Made by a program: the position numbers and the translations under genes
Notes under the pieces: generated by a model
Database searches by the model: none
Seen by the model: only the letters and a program-made list of their open reading frames with translations
Told to the model about the DNA's origin: nothing
Assembly: GCA_025966335.1 (NCBI GenBank)
Contig: JAICRS010000016.1
Coordinates: 1-21,707 of the forward strand
DNA from: Nocardioidaceae bacterium
Lineage (GTDB): Bacteria; Actinomycetota; Actinomycetes; Propionibacteriales; Nocardioidaceae
Direction: 5' to 3'
Length of the DNA: 21,707 nucleotides
Part shown: piece by piece, positions 15,006 through 21,707 of the stretch
How the letters are laid out: each line of letters begins with the position of its first letter
Numbering within the stretch: position 1 is the first letter of the stretch

Positions 15006-15479
15006 ATGACGCGATGGCTGACCGACGACGAGCTCCAGGCCTGGCTCAAGCTGGCCGGGGTGATGCTGAAGCTTTCCCCTGCGCTGGACTCGCAGCTCGA
15101 ACGCGACTCGGACCTGACCCACTTCGAGTACCTCTGCCTGGCGATGCTCTCCGAGGACGAGGACCACACGCTGCGGATGAGTCAGCTCGCGACGAAGGCG
15201 AACGCGTCGTTGTCCCGGCTCTCGCACGTGGTCAAGAAGCTCGAGGCGCGCGGCCTCGTCGTGCGCACGCCGTGTGCCGACAGTCGGAGGGTCACCATGG
15301 TCAGCCTCACCGAGGAGGGCTGGCAGGTCCTGGTCGCCGCGGCGCCGGGCCACGTGGAGACCGTCCGCTGCCTCGTCTTCGACGGCCTGAGCCCGGACGA
15401 GGTCGACCAGCTGCAGAAGATCGCCGGCCACATCGTCTCGCAGATCGACGGCGCAAACCTGAGCTCGGTCAGGCGCTGA
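15006..15479 (+). CDS. MarR-family transcriptional regulator
   Basis: This 157-residue protein has the MarR winged-helix layout. Helices follow DLTHFEYLCLAMLSE, the HTH is in LRMSQLATKANASLSRLSHVVKKLEARGLV (about 56-85) and the wing is RTPCADSRRVTMVSLTEEG (88-105). Such regulators typically repress the divergent gene and respond to phenolic or oxidant ligands. Cys90 just before the wing could be redox-sensitive, though this is speculative. The ATG at 15006 with GGAG four bases upstream is preferred over a TTG at 14988. Its 3' end overlaps the convergent propeller gene by 11 bases. Confidence 0.88.
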   Translation: MTRWLTDDELQAWLKLAGVMLKLSPALDSQLERDSDLTHFEYLCLAMLSEDEDHTLRMSQLATKANASLSRLSHVVKKLEARGLVVRTPCADSRRVTMVSLTEEGWQVLVAAAPGHVETVRCLVFDGLSPDEVDQLQKIAGHIVSQIDGANLSSVRR

Positions 15480-16365
15480 CGCTCGTGTAGAGGTCGTGCG
15501 CGCCGTCGGGTCGGGCCGCCTCGAAGTAGAACCTGGTGCTGTCGTCGGGCAGTCGCACCGCGCTGGCGTAGCGGAGGCCGCCGTCCGAGTGCGGTGAGCG
15601 CGCCACCGGTCCGCCCTCGTCGGCGACCAGCATCCCGTTCTTCTCCCGGGCGATCCCGGTCACCTCGTGCCAGTTGTCCTCGGCGGTCGGACGCCCGTCG
15701 TACAGCACCACCATCGGGTCGGTGCCGACCACCGTCGTCATCCGCGCGCCGCGCGCGTCCCAGCTGCCCGGTGTCGGGCGGAGCACCTCGCCGTGCCAGT
15801 CCCAGGTGAGTCCGTCGGCGCTGGTCGCGTACGCCGTGCTCATCCGGTCCTCCGCGCCGGGCTCGGTCAGCGGGTGGCAGCACAGCCAGGCCTTCCAGCC
15901 GTCCGCGTCGACGGTGACAATCGGGTCCTTCACGGCCAGGTCGGCGCTGCCCGAGAACACCACGGTCCGGTGGCCGTCGGCGAGGTCCTCGGGGCTGTCC
16001 GCGTCGATCGCCTCCACCCACCAGTGCTTCGACTCCGGCGCCGCGCAGCAGACGTAGAGCCGCCAGCCGCCGTCGGGCCGCCGGACCAGCGCCGGGCGCT
16101 CCATCGACTGCGCGACGAAGGTGCTGCGGCTGATCATCGCCACGGTCTCGAAGCGCTCACCGTCCGAGGAGCGGGCGACGACCGTGGCCACCCCGCGGGT
16201 GTCCTCGGCGGCGGCGCTCTCGGAGTGCCGGATCCGGTAGCTGAGCCAGTAGACGCCGTCCACGACGGTCGCGTGCGGCGCGCCCGCCCAGTTGCCGGGG
16301 CCCTCGCCGGGGGCGGCGACCACGACCCGTCCGTTCTCGACCGAGGGCAGCGGGATCCCGGTCAC
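15469..16365 (-). CDS. Five-bladed beta-propeller protein, glycosyl hydrolase (GH43/GH32-fold)-like, function unknown
   Basis: This 298-residue protein has repeating blade-like segments without a signal peptide, so it is probably cytoplasmic. Recognisable pieces are NWAGAPHATVVDGVYWLSYR (25-44), MERPALVRRPDGGWRLYVC (88-106), AVKDPIVTVDADGWKAWLC (144-162) and YATSADGLTWDW (179-190). This alternation of acidic residues with trp/tyr strands is typical of the five-bladed propeller superfamily of GH43, GH32 and related proteins. I cannot place a catalytic triad with certainty, so enzymatic activity is not claimed. The GTG at 16365 has GGAGGAG upstream and overlaps the stop of the PPOX gene in a GTGA junction, suggesting a joint function. 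Confidence 0.68.
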   Translation of the reverse strand: MTGIPLPSVENGRVVVAAPGEGPGNWAGAPHATVVDGVYWLSYRIRHSESAAAEDTRGVATVVARSSDGERFETVAMISRSTFVAQSMERPALVRRPDGGWRLYVCCAAPESKHWWVEAIDADSPEDLADGHRTVVFSGSADLAVKDPIVTVDADGWKAWLCCHPLTEPGAEDRMSTAYATSADGLTWDWHGEVLRPTPGSWDARGARMTTVVGTDPMVVLYDGRPTAEDNWHEVTGIAREKNGMLVADEGGPVARSPHSDGGLRYASAVRLPDDSTRFYFEAARPDGAHDLYTSVSA

Positions 16366-16895
16366 CGCGGCTCCTCCGGCACGCCGTGCGCGGCGAGCAG
16401 GTCGCTGCGCCGGAACGCGTAGCCGATCATCCAGGTCGGCCGGACCCGGCAGTAGACGATGTCCGGGCCCCACGAGCCCGGTGAGCTGTCGTAGTGCGCG
16501 ACCAGGTGCTGCTCGATGGCCGCGAAGTCCGGGTGCTCCGGGGTCAGGAACTCGACCTGTCCGTGGCAGTAGACCGCCACGTCCTCGCCGTCGATGTAGG
16601 CGACGCTGGTGGCCGGCCGGACCTTCAGGTGCCGCGCCTTCATCGCGGTGCCGGACGTGGTGAACACCCACCGGGCGTGGAGGAAATGGCCGTCCACGCC
16701 GCTGATCCGGGGCTCGCCGTGTGCGGTGACGGTGCTGACCGCGAGCACCCGCATGCCGGTCATCAGCCCGGCGATCTCCGAGGCGCGCAGCGTCCGGTCC
16801 GCGTTGATGATCCCGGTGAGGTGCTCGCCGGAGCGGGCGTGCGAGTCGTCGAGCAGCTGCTGGAGCGAGTGCAGGTCTGCCTCGGATTCCTTCAC
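16362..16895 (-). CDS. Pyridoxamine 5'-phosphate oxidase-fold (PPOX) family protein
   Basis: This 177-residue protein contains a split-barrel flavin or F420-binding fold. MRVLAVSTVTAHGEPRISGVDGHFLHARWVFTTSGTAMKARHLKVRPATSVAYIDGEDVAVYCHGQVEF spans about 48-115 and shows the PPOX pattern of two strands, a Lys/Arg-rich helix and an SVAYIDG strand. YCRVRPTWMIGYAFRR is near the end. Such proteins bind FMN, F420 or heme and include general stress and nitroreductase-like enzymes; the exact cofactor cannot be read. The GTG at 16895 has GGAGG five bases upstream and overlaps the ung stop by 4 bases. It is coupled to the propeller gene on the other side. Confidence 0.78.
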   Translation of the reverse strand: MKESEADLHSLQQLLDDSHARSGEHLTGIINADRTLRASEIAGLMTGMRVLAVSTVTAHGEPRISGVDGHFLHARWVFTTSGTAMKARHLKVRPATSVAYIDGEDVAVYCHGQVEFLTPEHPDFAAIEQHLVAHYDSSPGSWGPDIVYCRVRPTWMIGYAFRRSDLLAAHGVPEEPR

Positions 16896-17578
16896 GGGAG
16901 CCTCCAGTCGACGGGTCTGCCTCCTTGCTGCTCCAACAGCGTATTGACCCGGCTGAACGGGCGCGACCCGAAGAAGCCGCGGGAGGCCGACAGCGGGCTC
17001 GGGTGCACCGACTCCACCCAGGGGATGTTGCCCAGCAGCGGCTTGAGGCTCTGCGCATCCCGCCCCCACAGGATCGCGGCGAGCGGCCCGCCGCGTTCGG
17101 CCAGGGCGGTGATCGCGCGCTCGGTGACCTTCTCCCAGCCGCGGCCGCGGTGCGACCCGGCGCTGCCCGGCCCCACGGTCAGCACCCGGTTCAGCAGCAG
17201 CACGCCCTGGTCGGCCCACGGCGTGAGGTCGCCGCAGGTCGGCGGCGTGCAGCCAAGGTCGCTCTGCAGCTCCCGGAAGATGTTGGCGAGGCTGCGCGGG
17301 AGCGGGGTCACGTCGGCAGCCACCGAGAACGAGAGTCCGACCGGGTGCCCCGGCGTCGGGTAGGGGTCCTGGCCGACGATCAGCACGCGTACGTCGGACA
17401 GCGGCCTGCTGAAGGCGCGCAGGATGTGATCGCCGTGGGGGAGGTAGCGGCGGCCGGCCTGCAGCTCGGCGCGGAGGAAGTCGCCCATCGCCTCGATGTC
17501 GGCCTCCACCGGCGCGAGCGCCTCCGCCCAGTCGGGTGCGACGTGACCGCGCGCGACCAGTCCTTCGAGAGCGCTCAT
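16892..17578 (-). CDS. ung: Uracil-DNA glycosylase, family 1
   Basis: This 228-residue enzyme removes uracil from DNA in base-excision repair. It has the family 1 water-activating loop GQDPYPTPGHPVGLSFS (69-85, catalytic Asp71), the uracil-recognition strand GVLLLNRVLT (125-134) and the minor-groove loop VHPSPLSASRGFF (191-203, His192). Length is normal for the family. The ATG at 17578 lies seven bases after an AGGG and is preferred to an in-frame GTG at 17584. It heads a leftward operon whose next two genes each overlap by 4 bases. Such coupling of ung with a PPOX and a propeller gene looks unusual to me. Confidence 0.95.
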   Translation of the reverse strand: MSALEGLVARGHVAPDWAEALAPVEADIEAMGDFLRAELQAGRRYLPHGDHILRAFSRPLSDVRVLIVGQDPYPTPGHPVGLSFSVAADVTPLPRSLANIFRELQSDLGCTPPTCGDLTPWADQGVLLLNRVLTVGPGSAGSHRGRGWEKVTERAITALAERGGPLAAILWGRDAQSLKPLLGNIPWVESVHPSPLSASRGFFGSRPFSRVNTLLEQQGGRPVDWRLP

Positions 17579-17597
17579 GTTCACACCCTAAGGAGTG

Positions 17598-17609
17598 GCC
17601 CGATCGGGC
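17598..17609. promoter_or_regulatory. Perfect 12-bp palindrome between ung and the methyltransferase gene
   Basis: GCCCGATCGGGC is its own reverse complement and lies 20 bases upstream of the ung start. It could be an operator or a chance GC-rich palindrome; no promoter boxes of good quality are visible around it. Confidence 0.25.
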
Positions 17610-17676
17610 GGTGTTCCGAGCCTCCGCGCCGATCTACCGTGGAGTGTTTCCCAGTCCCGCACCATCTCGACGCCAT

Positions 17677-17691
17677 CCGGTGCGACACCGG
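17677..17691. promoter_or_regulatory. Inverted repeat just upstream of the methyltransferase gene
   Basis: CCGGTG-CGA-CACCGG pairs perfectly over six bases around a three-base loop and ends 20 bases before the ATG. It could be a protein-binding site, or an mRNA hairpin next to the GGGAGGG ribosome site that influences translation. Only the symmetry is observed. Confidence 0.3.
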
Positions 17692-17711
17692 TTGGGGCCC
17701 CGGGAGGGCCG

Positions 17712-18797
17712 ATGACAGACATCCAGACCACCTCGCAGATCGATGTTGCCGCTGCTGAGGAGTTCGCCGACCGGCTGATCGGAATGTTCGACGGGGCGTG
17801 TGCCACCCTCATGGTCAGCGTCGGGCACCAGACCGGGCTGTTCGACACGTTGGCCACGCTTCCGGCCGCCTCCAGTGCCGGGATCGCGGACAGCGCCGGG
17901 CTCGATGAGCGCTACGTCCGGGAGTGGCTCAAGGCGATGGTGATGGCCAGGATCGTCCACCACGACCCGGAGGCGGACACCTACCGGCTCCCCGCAGCGC
18001 ACGCGGCGTGGCTCACCCGAGACGCCGGGTCCGACAACCTCGCCCGGCTGATGCAGTACGTCCCGCTCCTGGCCGGGGTCGAACAGCCGATCATCGAGTG
18101 CTTCCGCCAGGGAGGCGGGTTGTCCTATGCCCAGTACCCGCGCTTCCATCAGCTGATGGCCGAGGAGAGCGCCGCGGTGGCCGACGCCGCGCTCGTCGAG
18201 ATGATCCTGCCTCTCGCCCCGGGGCTTCCGGGCCGGCTCAGCCGAGGCATCCACGTGGCCGATATGGGCTGCGGCAGCGGGCACGCGGTCAACGTCATGG
18301 CCGCGGCGTACCCGGCCAGCAGCTTCGTCGGCTACGACTTCTCCGAGGAGGCGATCGGCGTCGCGCGCGCGGAGGCGTCCTCGCTGGGGCTGACCAACGC
18401 CCGCTTCGAGGTCCAGGACGTCGCCGCCCTGGACGACGTCGGCCCCTTCGACCTGGTGACCGCCTTCGACTCCGTCCACGACCAGGCACACCCGGCCGCG
18501 GTTCTCGCCAACATCGCCCGGTGCGTCGCCGACGACGGCACGTTCCTGATGGTCGACATCAAGGCGTCCAGCATGCTCGAGGACAACCTCGAGCTGCCCT
18601 GGGGCACCTTCCTCTACACCGTCTCCACGATGCACTGCATGACCGTCTCCCTCGGGCTCGGCGGGGACGGGCTCGGCACCGCGTGGGGCCAACAGCTCGC
18701 CGTGTCGATGCTCCAAGACGCCGGCTTCGGCAACGTCGAGGTCATGGACGTCGAGGACGACCCGGTCAACAGCTACTACGTGGCGACCAAGGCGTAG
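17712..18797 (+). CDS. Class I SAM-dependent methyltransferase with N-terminal winged helix (Rv2258c-like)
   Basis: This 361-residue protein begins with a helical winged-helix region (about 14-105, including GLFDTLATLPAASSAGIADSAGLDERYVREWLKAM) resembling the dimerisation module of small-molecule methyltransferases. The Rossmann domain carries motif I VADMGCGSGHAVN (182-194), an acidic residue in FVGYDFSEEAI (205-215), and FEVQDVAALDDVGPFDLVTAFDSVHDQAHP for motifs II-III. It most resembles the Rv2258c group of actinobacteria, whose substrates are unknown. The ATG at 17712 has GGGAGGG just upstream; the frame is open earlier through the ung-facing promoter region, with no family sequence. It stands alone, convergent with the lipoprotein gene. 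Confidence 0.83.
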   Translation: MTDIQTTSQIDVAAAEEFADRLIGMFDGACATLMVSVGHQTGLFDTLATLPAASSAGIADSAGLDERYVREWLKAMVMARIVHHDPEADTYRLPAAHAAWLTRDAGSDNLARLMQYVPLLAGVEQPIIECFRQGGGLSYAQYPRFHQLMAEESAAVADAALVEMILPLAPGLPGRLSRGIHVADMGCGSGHAVNVMAAAYPASSFVGYDFSEEAIGVARAEASSLGLTNARFEVQDVAALDDVGPFDLVTAFDSVHDQAHPAAVLANIARCVADDGTFLMVDIKASSMLEDNLELPWGTFLYTVSTMHCMTVSLGLGGDGLGTAWGQQLAVSMLQDAGFGNVEVMDVEDDPVNSYYVATKA

Positions 18798-18804
18798 AAC
18801 CAGC

Positions 18805-19731
18805 TCACTGCGACAGCCGGGCCACAATCCGGTCGGCCACGGCATCCATCGCCGCGGCGAACGGGTGGAACGCCAGGGCGGCGGCCTCGTCGGTGACCTG
18901 GCCGTTGACCCAGGGCTGGTCGGAGCAGACGTCGTGACCCCGGGAGGCGGTGTACATGTCCACGAGCTCGACCCCGGTCCGCTCAGCCGCGTCGCGCAGC
19001 GCTCGGTCCAGCTGCGTCGAGAGCCGTTCCGCCAGCGGGTAGTCGCCCTCGGCCAGCGGCAGCAGGTCCGGGCAGGCGCCCTCGGGCGGCACGATCCGCG
19101 GGTACCCGACCAGCAGCACCTCCGCCTCCGGTGCCCGGCGCTGGATCTCCTGGAGGGCGGCGGCGACCCGGTCACCGATCCGGCCGATCTGCCGGCCCAG
19201 GTCGGTGCCGGTCGACTGCAGGTAGTCCGCACAGGGGCGCCCGGTGGTGTCGTCCCCGCGCACCCCGATGCAGGTCTGGAGCAGGGTGGCGAACAGGTCG
19301 AAGTCGTTGCCGCCGATGCCCAGCGTGACCAGGTCGGTGTCCGGGGTGACCGCGTCCAGCTGCGCCGGGACGACGGCGTCGCGGAACGTGTTCTGCGGAT
19401 GGGTCAGGTCCCGGGTGTCCGCGCCGCTGCAGCTGACATCGACCAGGGTCGGGATGTCCAGCCGTTCAGCGACCAGTGAGGGGTAGTTGCCGTTCGAGCG
19501 CAGGCAGCCCTCGGCGAGGTCGGTGCTCGGCACGTAGGGCGCGGCGGTGAACGAGTCGCCCAGCGCCACATAGCGTTGGTACGGCGTGGTGGCGGTCGTC
19601 GCGGGCGGCGAGGAGCCACCTGCGGCCGGGTCGTCGGGGCCGGGCTGGGTCGACCCGCCGGTGCATCCGGCGAGCAGCGGGATCCCCGCGATGGCGACCA
19701 CGATCGCCCGGTGCGCCGTACTCCACCTCAC
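18805..19731 (-). CDS. SGNH/GDSL-family secreted lipoprotein hydrolase
   Basis: This 308-residue protein starts with a lipoprotein signal peptide ending PLLAGC (Cys23). A Pro/Thr/Ser/Gly-rich linker follows (about 24-50), and then an SGNH hydrolase domain. Block I is YVALGDSFTAAP (Ser60), block III is LGIGGNDFD (Asn142), and the C-terminal His is in ALAFHPFAAAMD (about 289). Several cysteine pairs fit an exported enzyme. The family includes esterases, lipases and acetyl-glycan esterases, and I cannot assign a substrate. I prefer the GTG at 19731, which has GGAGG six bases upstream and gives a compact signal peptide; an in-frame GTG at 19755 would add eight polar residues and lacks a good ribosome site. 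Confidence 0.85.
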   Translation of the reverse strand: MRWSTAHRAIVVAIAGIPLLAGCTGGSTQPGPDDPAAGGSSPPATTATTPYQRYVALGDSFTAAPYVPSTDLAEGCLRSNGNYPSLVAERLDIPTLVDVSCSGADTRDLTHPQNTFRDAVVPAQLDAVTPDTDLVTLGIGGNDFDLFATLLQTCIGVRGDDTTGRPCADYLQSTGTDLGRQIGRIGDRVAAALQEIQRRAPEAEVLLVGYPRIVPPEGACPDLLPLAEGDYPLAERLSTQLDRALRDAAERTGVELVDMYTASRGHDVCSDQPWVNGQVTDEAAALAFHPFAAAMDAVADRIVARLSQ

Positions 19732-19856
19732 GTCTGGCCTCCGGGAGTCGCTCACTCGACAATGTCTACCTGACCGGTGGTTGCCGTCGCGGCGAGATCC
19801 CTGGTCTTCCCGGGCCGGAGATGGTTCGTCCGTGGCGGGACGGGTACGGATGGGTC

Positions 19857-21428
19857 ATGAAGTGGACTCGTGCCCTCGGTGCCCCCCTCGCAGCCGCATC
19901 GGCCGTGGCGGCGTACGACCTGCTCCAGAAGAGACACGCCCTGCTGCGCAACTTCCCGGTGCTCGGTCACGGGCGCTACCTGCTGGAGGCGGTCGGTCCG
20001 GAGCTGCGGCAGTACATCGTCACCAACAACGACGAGGAGCGGCCGTTCAGCCGTGACCAGCGGCGGTGGATCTATGCGAGCTCGAAGCTGGAGAACAACT
20101 ACTTCGGGTTCGGCACCGACAACGACATCGAGACCACGCCGGGCTACCCGATCATCAAGCACCGGATCTTCGCCGACATCGTGCCGCCGACCCATTCGCA
20201 CGCCGGTGAGGAGGCGTTGGTGCCCTCGGCGAAGGTGCTCGGCGGGCCACGGGGGCGCGCCAAGGCGTTCCGGCCGGCGTCGGTGGTGAACATCTCCGCG
20301 ATGAGCTTCGGGTCGCTGTCGGCCAACGCGACCGTCGCCCTCAACGAGGGGGCGAAGCTGGCGGGATGCTGGCACAACACCGGGGAGGGCGGGCTCGCGC
20401 CGTACCACCGCCGCGGCGGAGACCTGGTCTTCCAGATCGGCACCGCCTACTTCGGCTGCCGCGATGACCAGGGCCGGTTCGACATCGAGCGGCTCAAGGA
20501 CCTGGTGGCGGGTGCGCCGGTGAAGGCGATCGAGGTGAAGCTGTCGCAGGGCGCGAAGCCGGGGTTGGGCGGGCTGCTGCCCGCCGCCAAGGTCTCACCG
20601 GAGATCGCGGAGATCCGCGGCATCCAACAGGGCGTCGACTGTGCGAGCCCGTCACGGCACGCGGAGTTCAACGACGTCGACAGTCTGCTGGACTTCGTGG
20701 AGATGGTGGCCGCCGAGACCGGGTTGCCGGTCGGGATCAAGTCCGCGGTCGGGCATTCCTACTTCTGGCGCGAGCTGGCGGCCGCGATGGCGACGGGGGA
20801 GCGTGGCGTCGACTTCATCACCGTCGACGGCGGCGAGGGCGGCACCGGCGCCGCGCCGCTGGTGTTCAGCGACTCGGTGGCTCTGCCGTTCCGGGTGGCG
20901 TTCTCGCGGGTGTACGCGATCTTCGCCGAGGCCGGCCTGACCGACTCGGTGACCTTCATCGGCTCGGGCAAGCTCGGGGTCCCCGACAACGCGCTGGTCG
21001 CGATGGCGCTCGGCTGCGACATGGTCAACGTGGGCCGCGAGGCGATGATCGCGGTCGGCTGCATCCAGGCGCAGAAGTGCCACACCGACCGGTGCCCGAC
21101 CGGGGTCGCCACCCAGGACCCGTGGCTCGCGCACGGTCTGGACCCGGCGCTGAAGTCGGTCCGCGCCGCGAACTACGTCAAGACCCTGCGCCGCGACCTG
21201 CTCAAGGTGGCCGAGGCCGTCGGCGTGGTGCATCCCGGGCTGATCGACATCGACGACATCGAGATCCTCAACGGGAACGAGTCGGCGACCCCGATGCGTG
21301 AGGTGTACTGCTACCAGCCCGGCTGGGGCGGGCTCTCCGACGTACACCGTGAGGAGCTCGTCGCGCTGATGCGCCCCGCCCCCGAGGGCACCTCCGCCCA
21401 CTCCGCCCACTCCGCCCCTCCCCGTTGA
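19857..21428 (+). CDS. FMN-binding glutamate synthase-like protein (single-chain GltS domain with [3Fe-4S] motif)
   Basis: This 523-residue protein has a short hydrophobic N-terminus (7-23), possibly membrane-associated. RHALLRNFPVLGHGRYLLEAVGPELRQY follows, then a TIM-barrel FMN domain with NISAMSFGSLS (145-155), NTGEGGLAPYH (174-184), ITVDGGEGGTGAAP (321-334) and GSGKLGVPDNALVAMALGCDMVNVGR (369-394). Cys402, Cys408 and Cys413 (spacing C-x5-C-x4-C) match the [3Fe-4S] site of glutamate synthase. There is no glutaminase domain, so it may be a ferredoxin-type oxidoreductase of unknown substrate. The ATG at 19857 is chosen because homologous sequence begins there; an ATG at 19821 is possible. 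The tail TSAHSAHSAPPR comes from a 9-bp repeat, and the stop lies inside a downstream 22-bp repeat. Confidence 0.85.
   Translation: MKWTRALGAPLAAASAVAAYDLLQKRHALLRNFPVLGHGRYLLEAVGPELRQYIVTNNDEERPFSRDQRRWIYASSKLENNYFGFGTDNDIETTPGYPIIKHRIFADIVPPTHSHAGEEALVPSAKVLGGPRGRAKAFRPASVVNISAMSFGSLSANATVALNEGAKLAGCWHNTGEGGLAPYHRRGGDLVFQIGTAYFGCRDDQGRFDIERLKDLVAGAPVKAIEVKLSQGAKPGLGGLLPAAKVSPEIAEIRGIQQGVDCASPSRHAEFNDVDSLLDFVEMVAAETGLPVGIKSAVGHSYFWRELAAAMATGERGVDFITVDGGEGGTGAAPLVFSDSVALPFRVAFSRVYAIFAEAGLTDSVTFIGSGKLGVPDNALVAMALGCDMVNVGREAMIAVGCIQAQKCHTDRCPTGVATQDPWLAHGLDPALKSVRAANYVKTLRRDLLKVAEAVGVVHPGLIDIDDIEILNGNESATPMREVYCYQPGWGGLSDVHREELVALMRPAPEGTSAHSAHSAPPR
21392..21418 (+). repeat. 9-bp tandem repeat at the 3' end of the glutamate synthase-like gene
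   Basis: Three consecutive copies of CTCCGCCCA (last base differs in the third) encode the SAHSAHSAP tail. This low-complexity tail lies after the conserved C-terminus and directly before the 22-bp repeat array, which suggests local expansion at the gene end. Confidence 0.7.
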
Positions 21429-21512
21429 GACGCGCCCTTTTTCACGTTGAAGCGTGCGGTTTTCGCCGTTGAAACGCGCGAAATTCGTGGTCGAGACGTG
21501 GAGATTTCGCGG
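21425..21512 (+). repeat. Tandem array A: four units of a 22-bp repeat
   Basis: Four consecutive 22-base units begin at 21425, 21447, 21469 and 21491. Each has the pattern TYGARACG(C/T)G, three variable bases, an A/T-rich run near TTTTC, then a short GC end. The variable triplets read CCC, CGG, CGA and GAG in order. The TGA at 21426-21428 in the first unit is the stop of the upstream gene. A fifth partial TCAAG follows. The reverse complement matches array B. Confidence 0.8.
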
Positions 21513-21636
21513 TCAAGCCCATCGATGGCGTGGTCGGTGGTACGTCGCCCGCACCCTCTTGTACGACGGACGCTCCGCCCGTGTCCTTTTAGGTGGACGG
21601 CCTCGGACCAAGGCCGGATAGCGGGAGTTCTCCGCG
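21513..21636. other. Spacer between the two repeat arrays, no gene seen
   Basis: This 124-bp stretch has no credible reading frame. It contains small inverted pairs such as GTCC/GGAC around 21577-21592 and GGCC/GGCC around 21599-21615. The last bases (TCCGCG, 21631-21636) look like the end of a decayed unit of array B. I find no transposase fragment or terminal duplication. Confidence 0.5.
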
Positions 21637-21702
21637 TCTCGACGGTGAAAACTCCGCGTCTCGACGGCGAAAACCGCGCGTCTCGACGGTGAAAAGGGCG
21701 CG
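21637..21702 (-). repeat. Tandem array B: three units of the same 22-bp repeat in opposite orientation
   Basis: Three consecutive 22-base units begin at 21637, 21659 and 21681, each TCTCGACGG(T/C)GAAAA, three variable bases and CGCG, followed by a partial TCTGA at the window edge. Reverse-complemented, the variable triplets read CCC, CGG, GAG, the same order as array A without its CGA unit. The two arrays therefore face each other as an imperfect palindrome with a 124-bp centre. The array may continue past the window. Confidence 0.82.
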
Positions 21703-21707
21703 TCTGA

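Noticed and set aside
21447..21692. Small open frame of 81 codons in the repeat region
   Set aside because: It simply reads through the two repeat arrays and their spacer, with no ribosome site or domain.
21425..21702. CRISPR array at the right end
   Set aside because: The units are contiguous 22-bp tandem repeats with only three variable bases and no spacers, and they occur in two facing orientations.

Overview
The window is about 70% GC, with frequent GTG starts, tightly packed genes and 4-base stop/start overlaps. This fits a high-GC actinobacterium; a Nocardioides-like member of the Propionibacteriales is a guess from overall flavour, not a demonstrated assignment. No rRNA, tRNA, insertion sequence, integrase or CRISPR array was seen.

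Left and centre (1-14116) form one hydroxyproline-utilisation locus built as two divergent operons around a 473-bp control region (7224-7696). The leftward operon encodes, in transcription order: a DapA-family deaminase (Delta1-pyrroline-4-hydroxy-2-carboxylate deaminase), 4-hydroxyproline 2-epimerase, an aldehyde dehydrogenase for 2-oxoglutarate semialdehyde, the two subunits of an aconitase-X cis-3-hydroxy-L-proline dehydratase, an ornithine-cyclodeaminase-family Delta1-pyrroline-2-carboxylate reductase, an FAD amine/D-amino-acid dehydrogenase, and the start of a [2Fe-2S] partner subunit that runs off the left edge. Together these would take trans-4-hydroxy-L-proline to 2-oxoglutarate, and cis-3-hydroxy-L-proline to L-proline. 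The rightward operon encodes a complete LivKHMGF-type ABC importer, a second proline-racemase-family enzyme and a GntR/FCD regulator. Two related 14-bp sites (7251-7264 and 7611-7624), one overlapping a good -10 box, are candidate operators for that regulator. A 17-bp perfect hairpin lies between livK and livH.

The right part (14117-21428) holds unrelated small units: a LigB/DODA-type dioxygenase divergent from a MarR regulator, whose predicted promoters share a palindrome containing both -35 boxes; a translationally coupled leftward set of uracil-DNA glycosylase, a PPOX-fold protein and a five-bladed-propeller glycosidase-like protein; a winged-helix plus SAM methyltransferase; a secreted SGNH lipoprotein hydrolase; and a single-chain FMN/[3Fe-4S] glutamate-synthase-like protein.

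The right end (21425-21707) carries two facing arrays of a 22-bp tandem repeat. The variable triplets of the units match in the same order when one array is reverse-complemented, so the whole is a large imperfect palindrome. Its first unit supplies the stop codon of the preceding gene. This is the least explained structure in the window. The biologically richest part is the combined 3-/4-hydroxyproline regulon with its own predicted ABC importer and a second epimerase-like enzyme of uncertain substrate.
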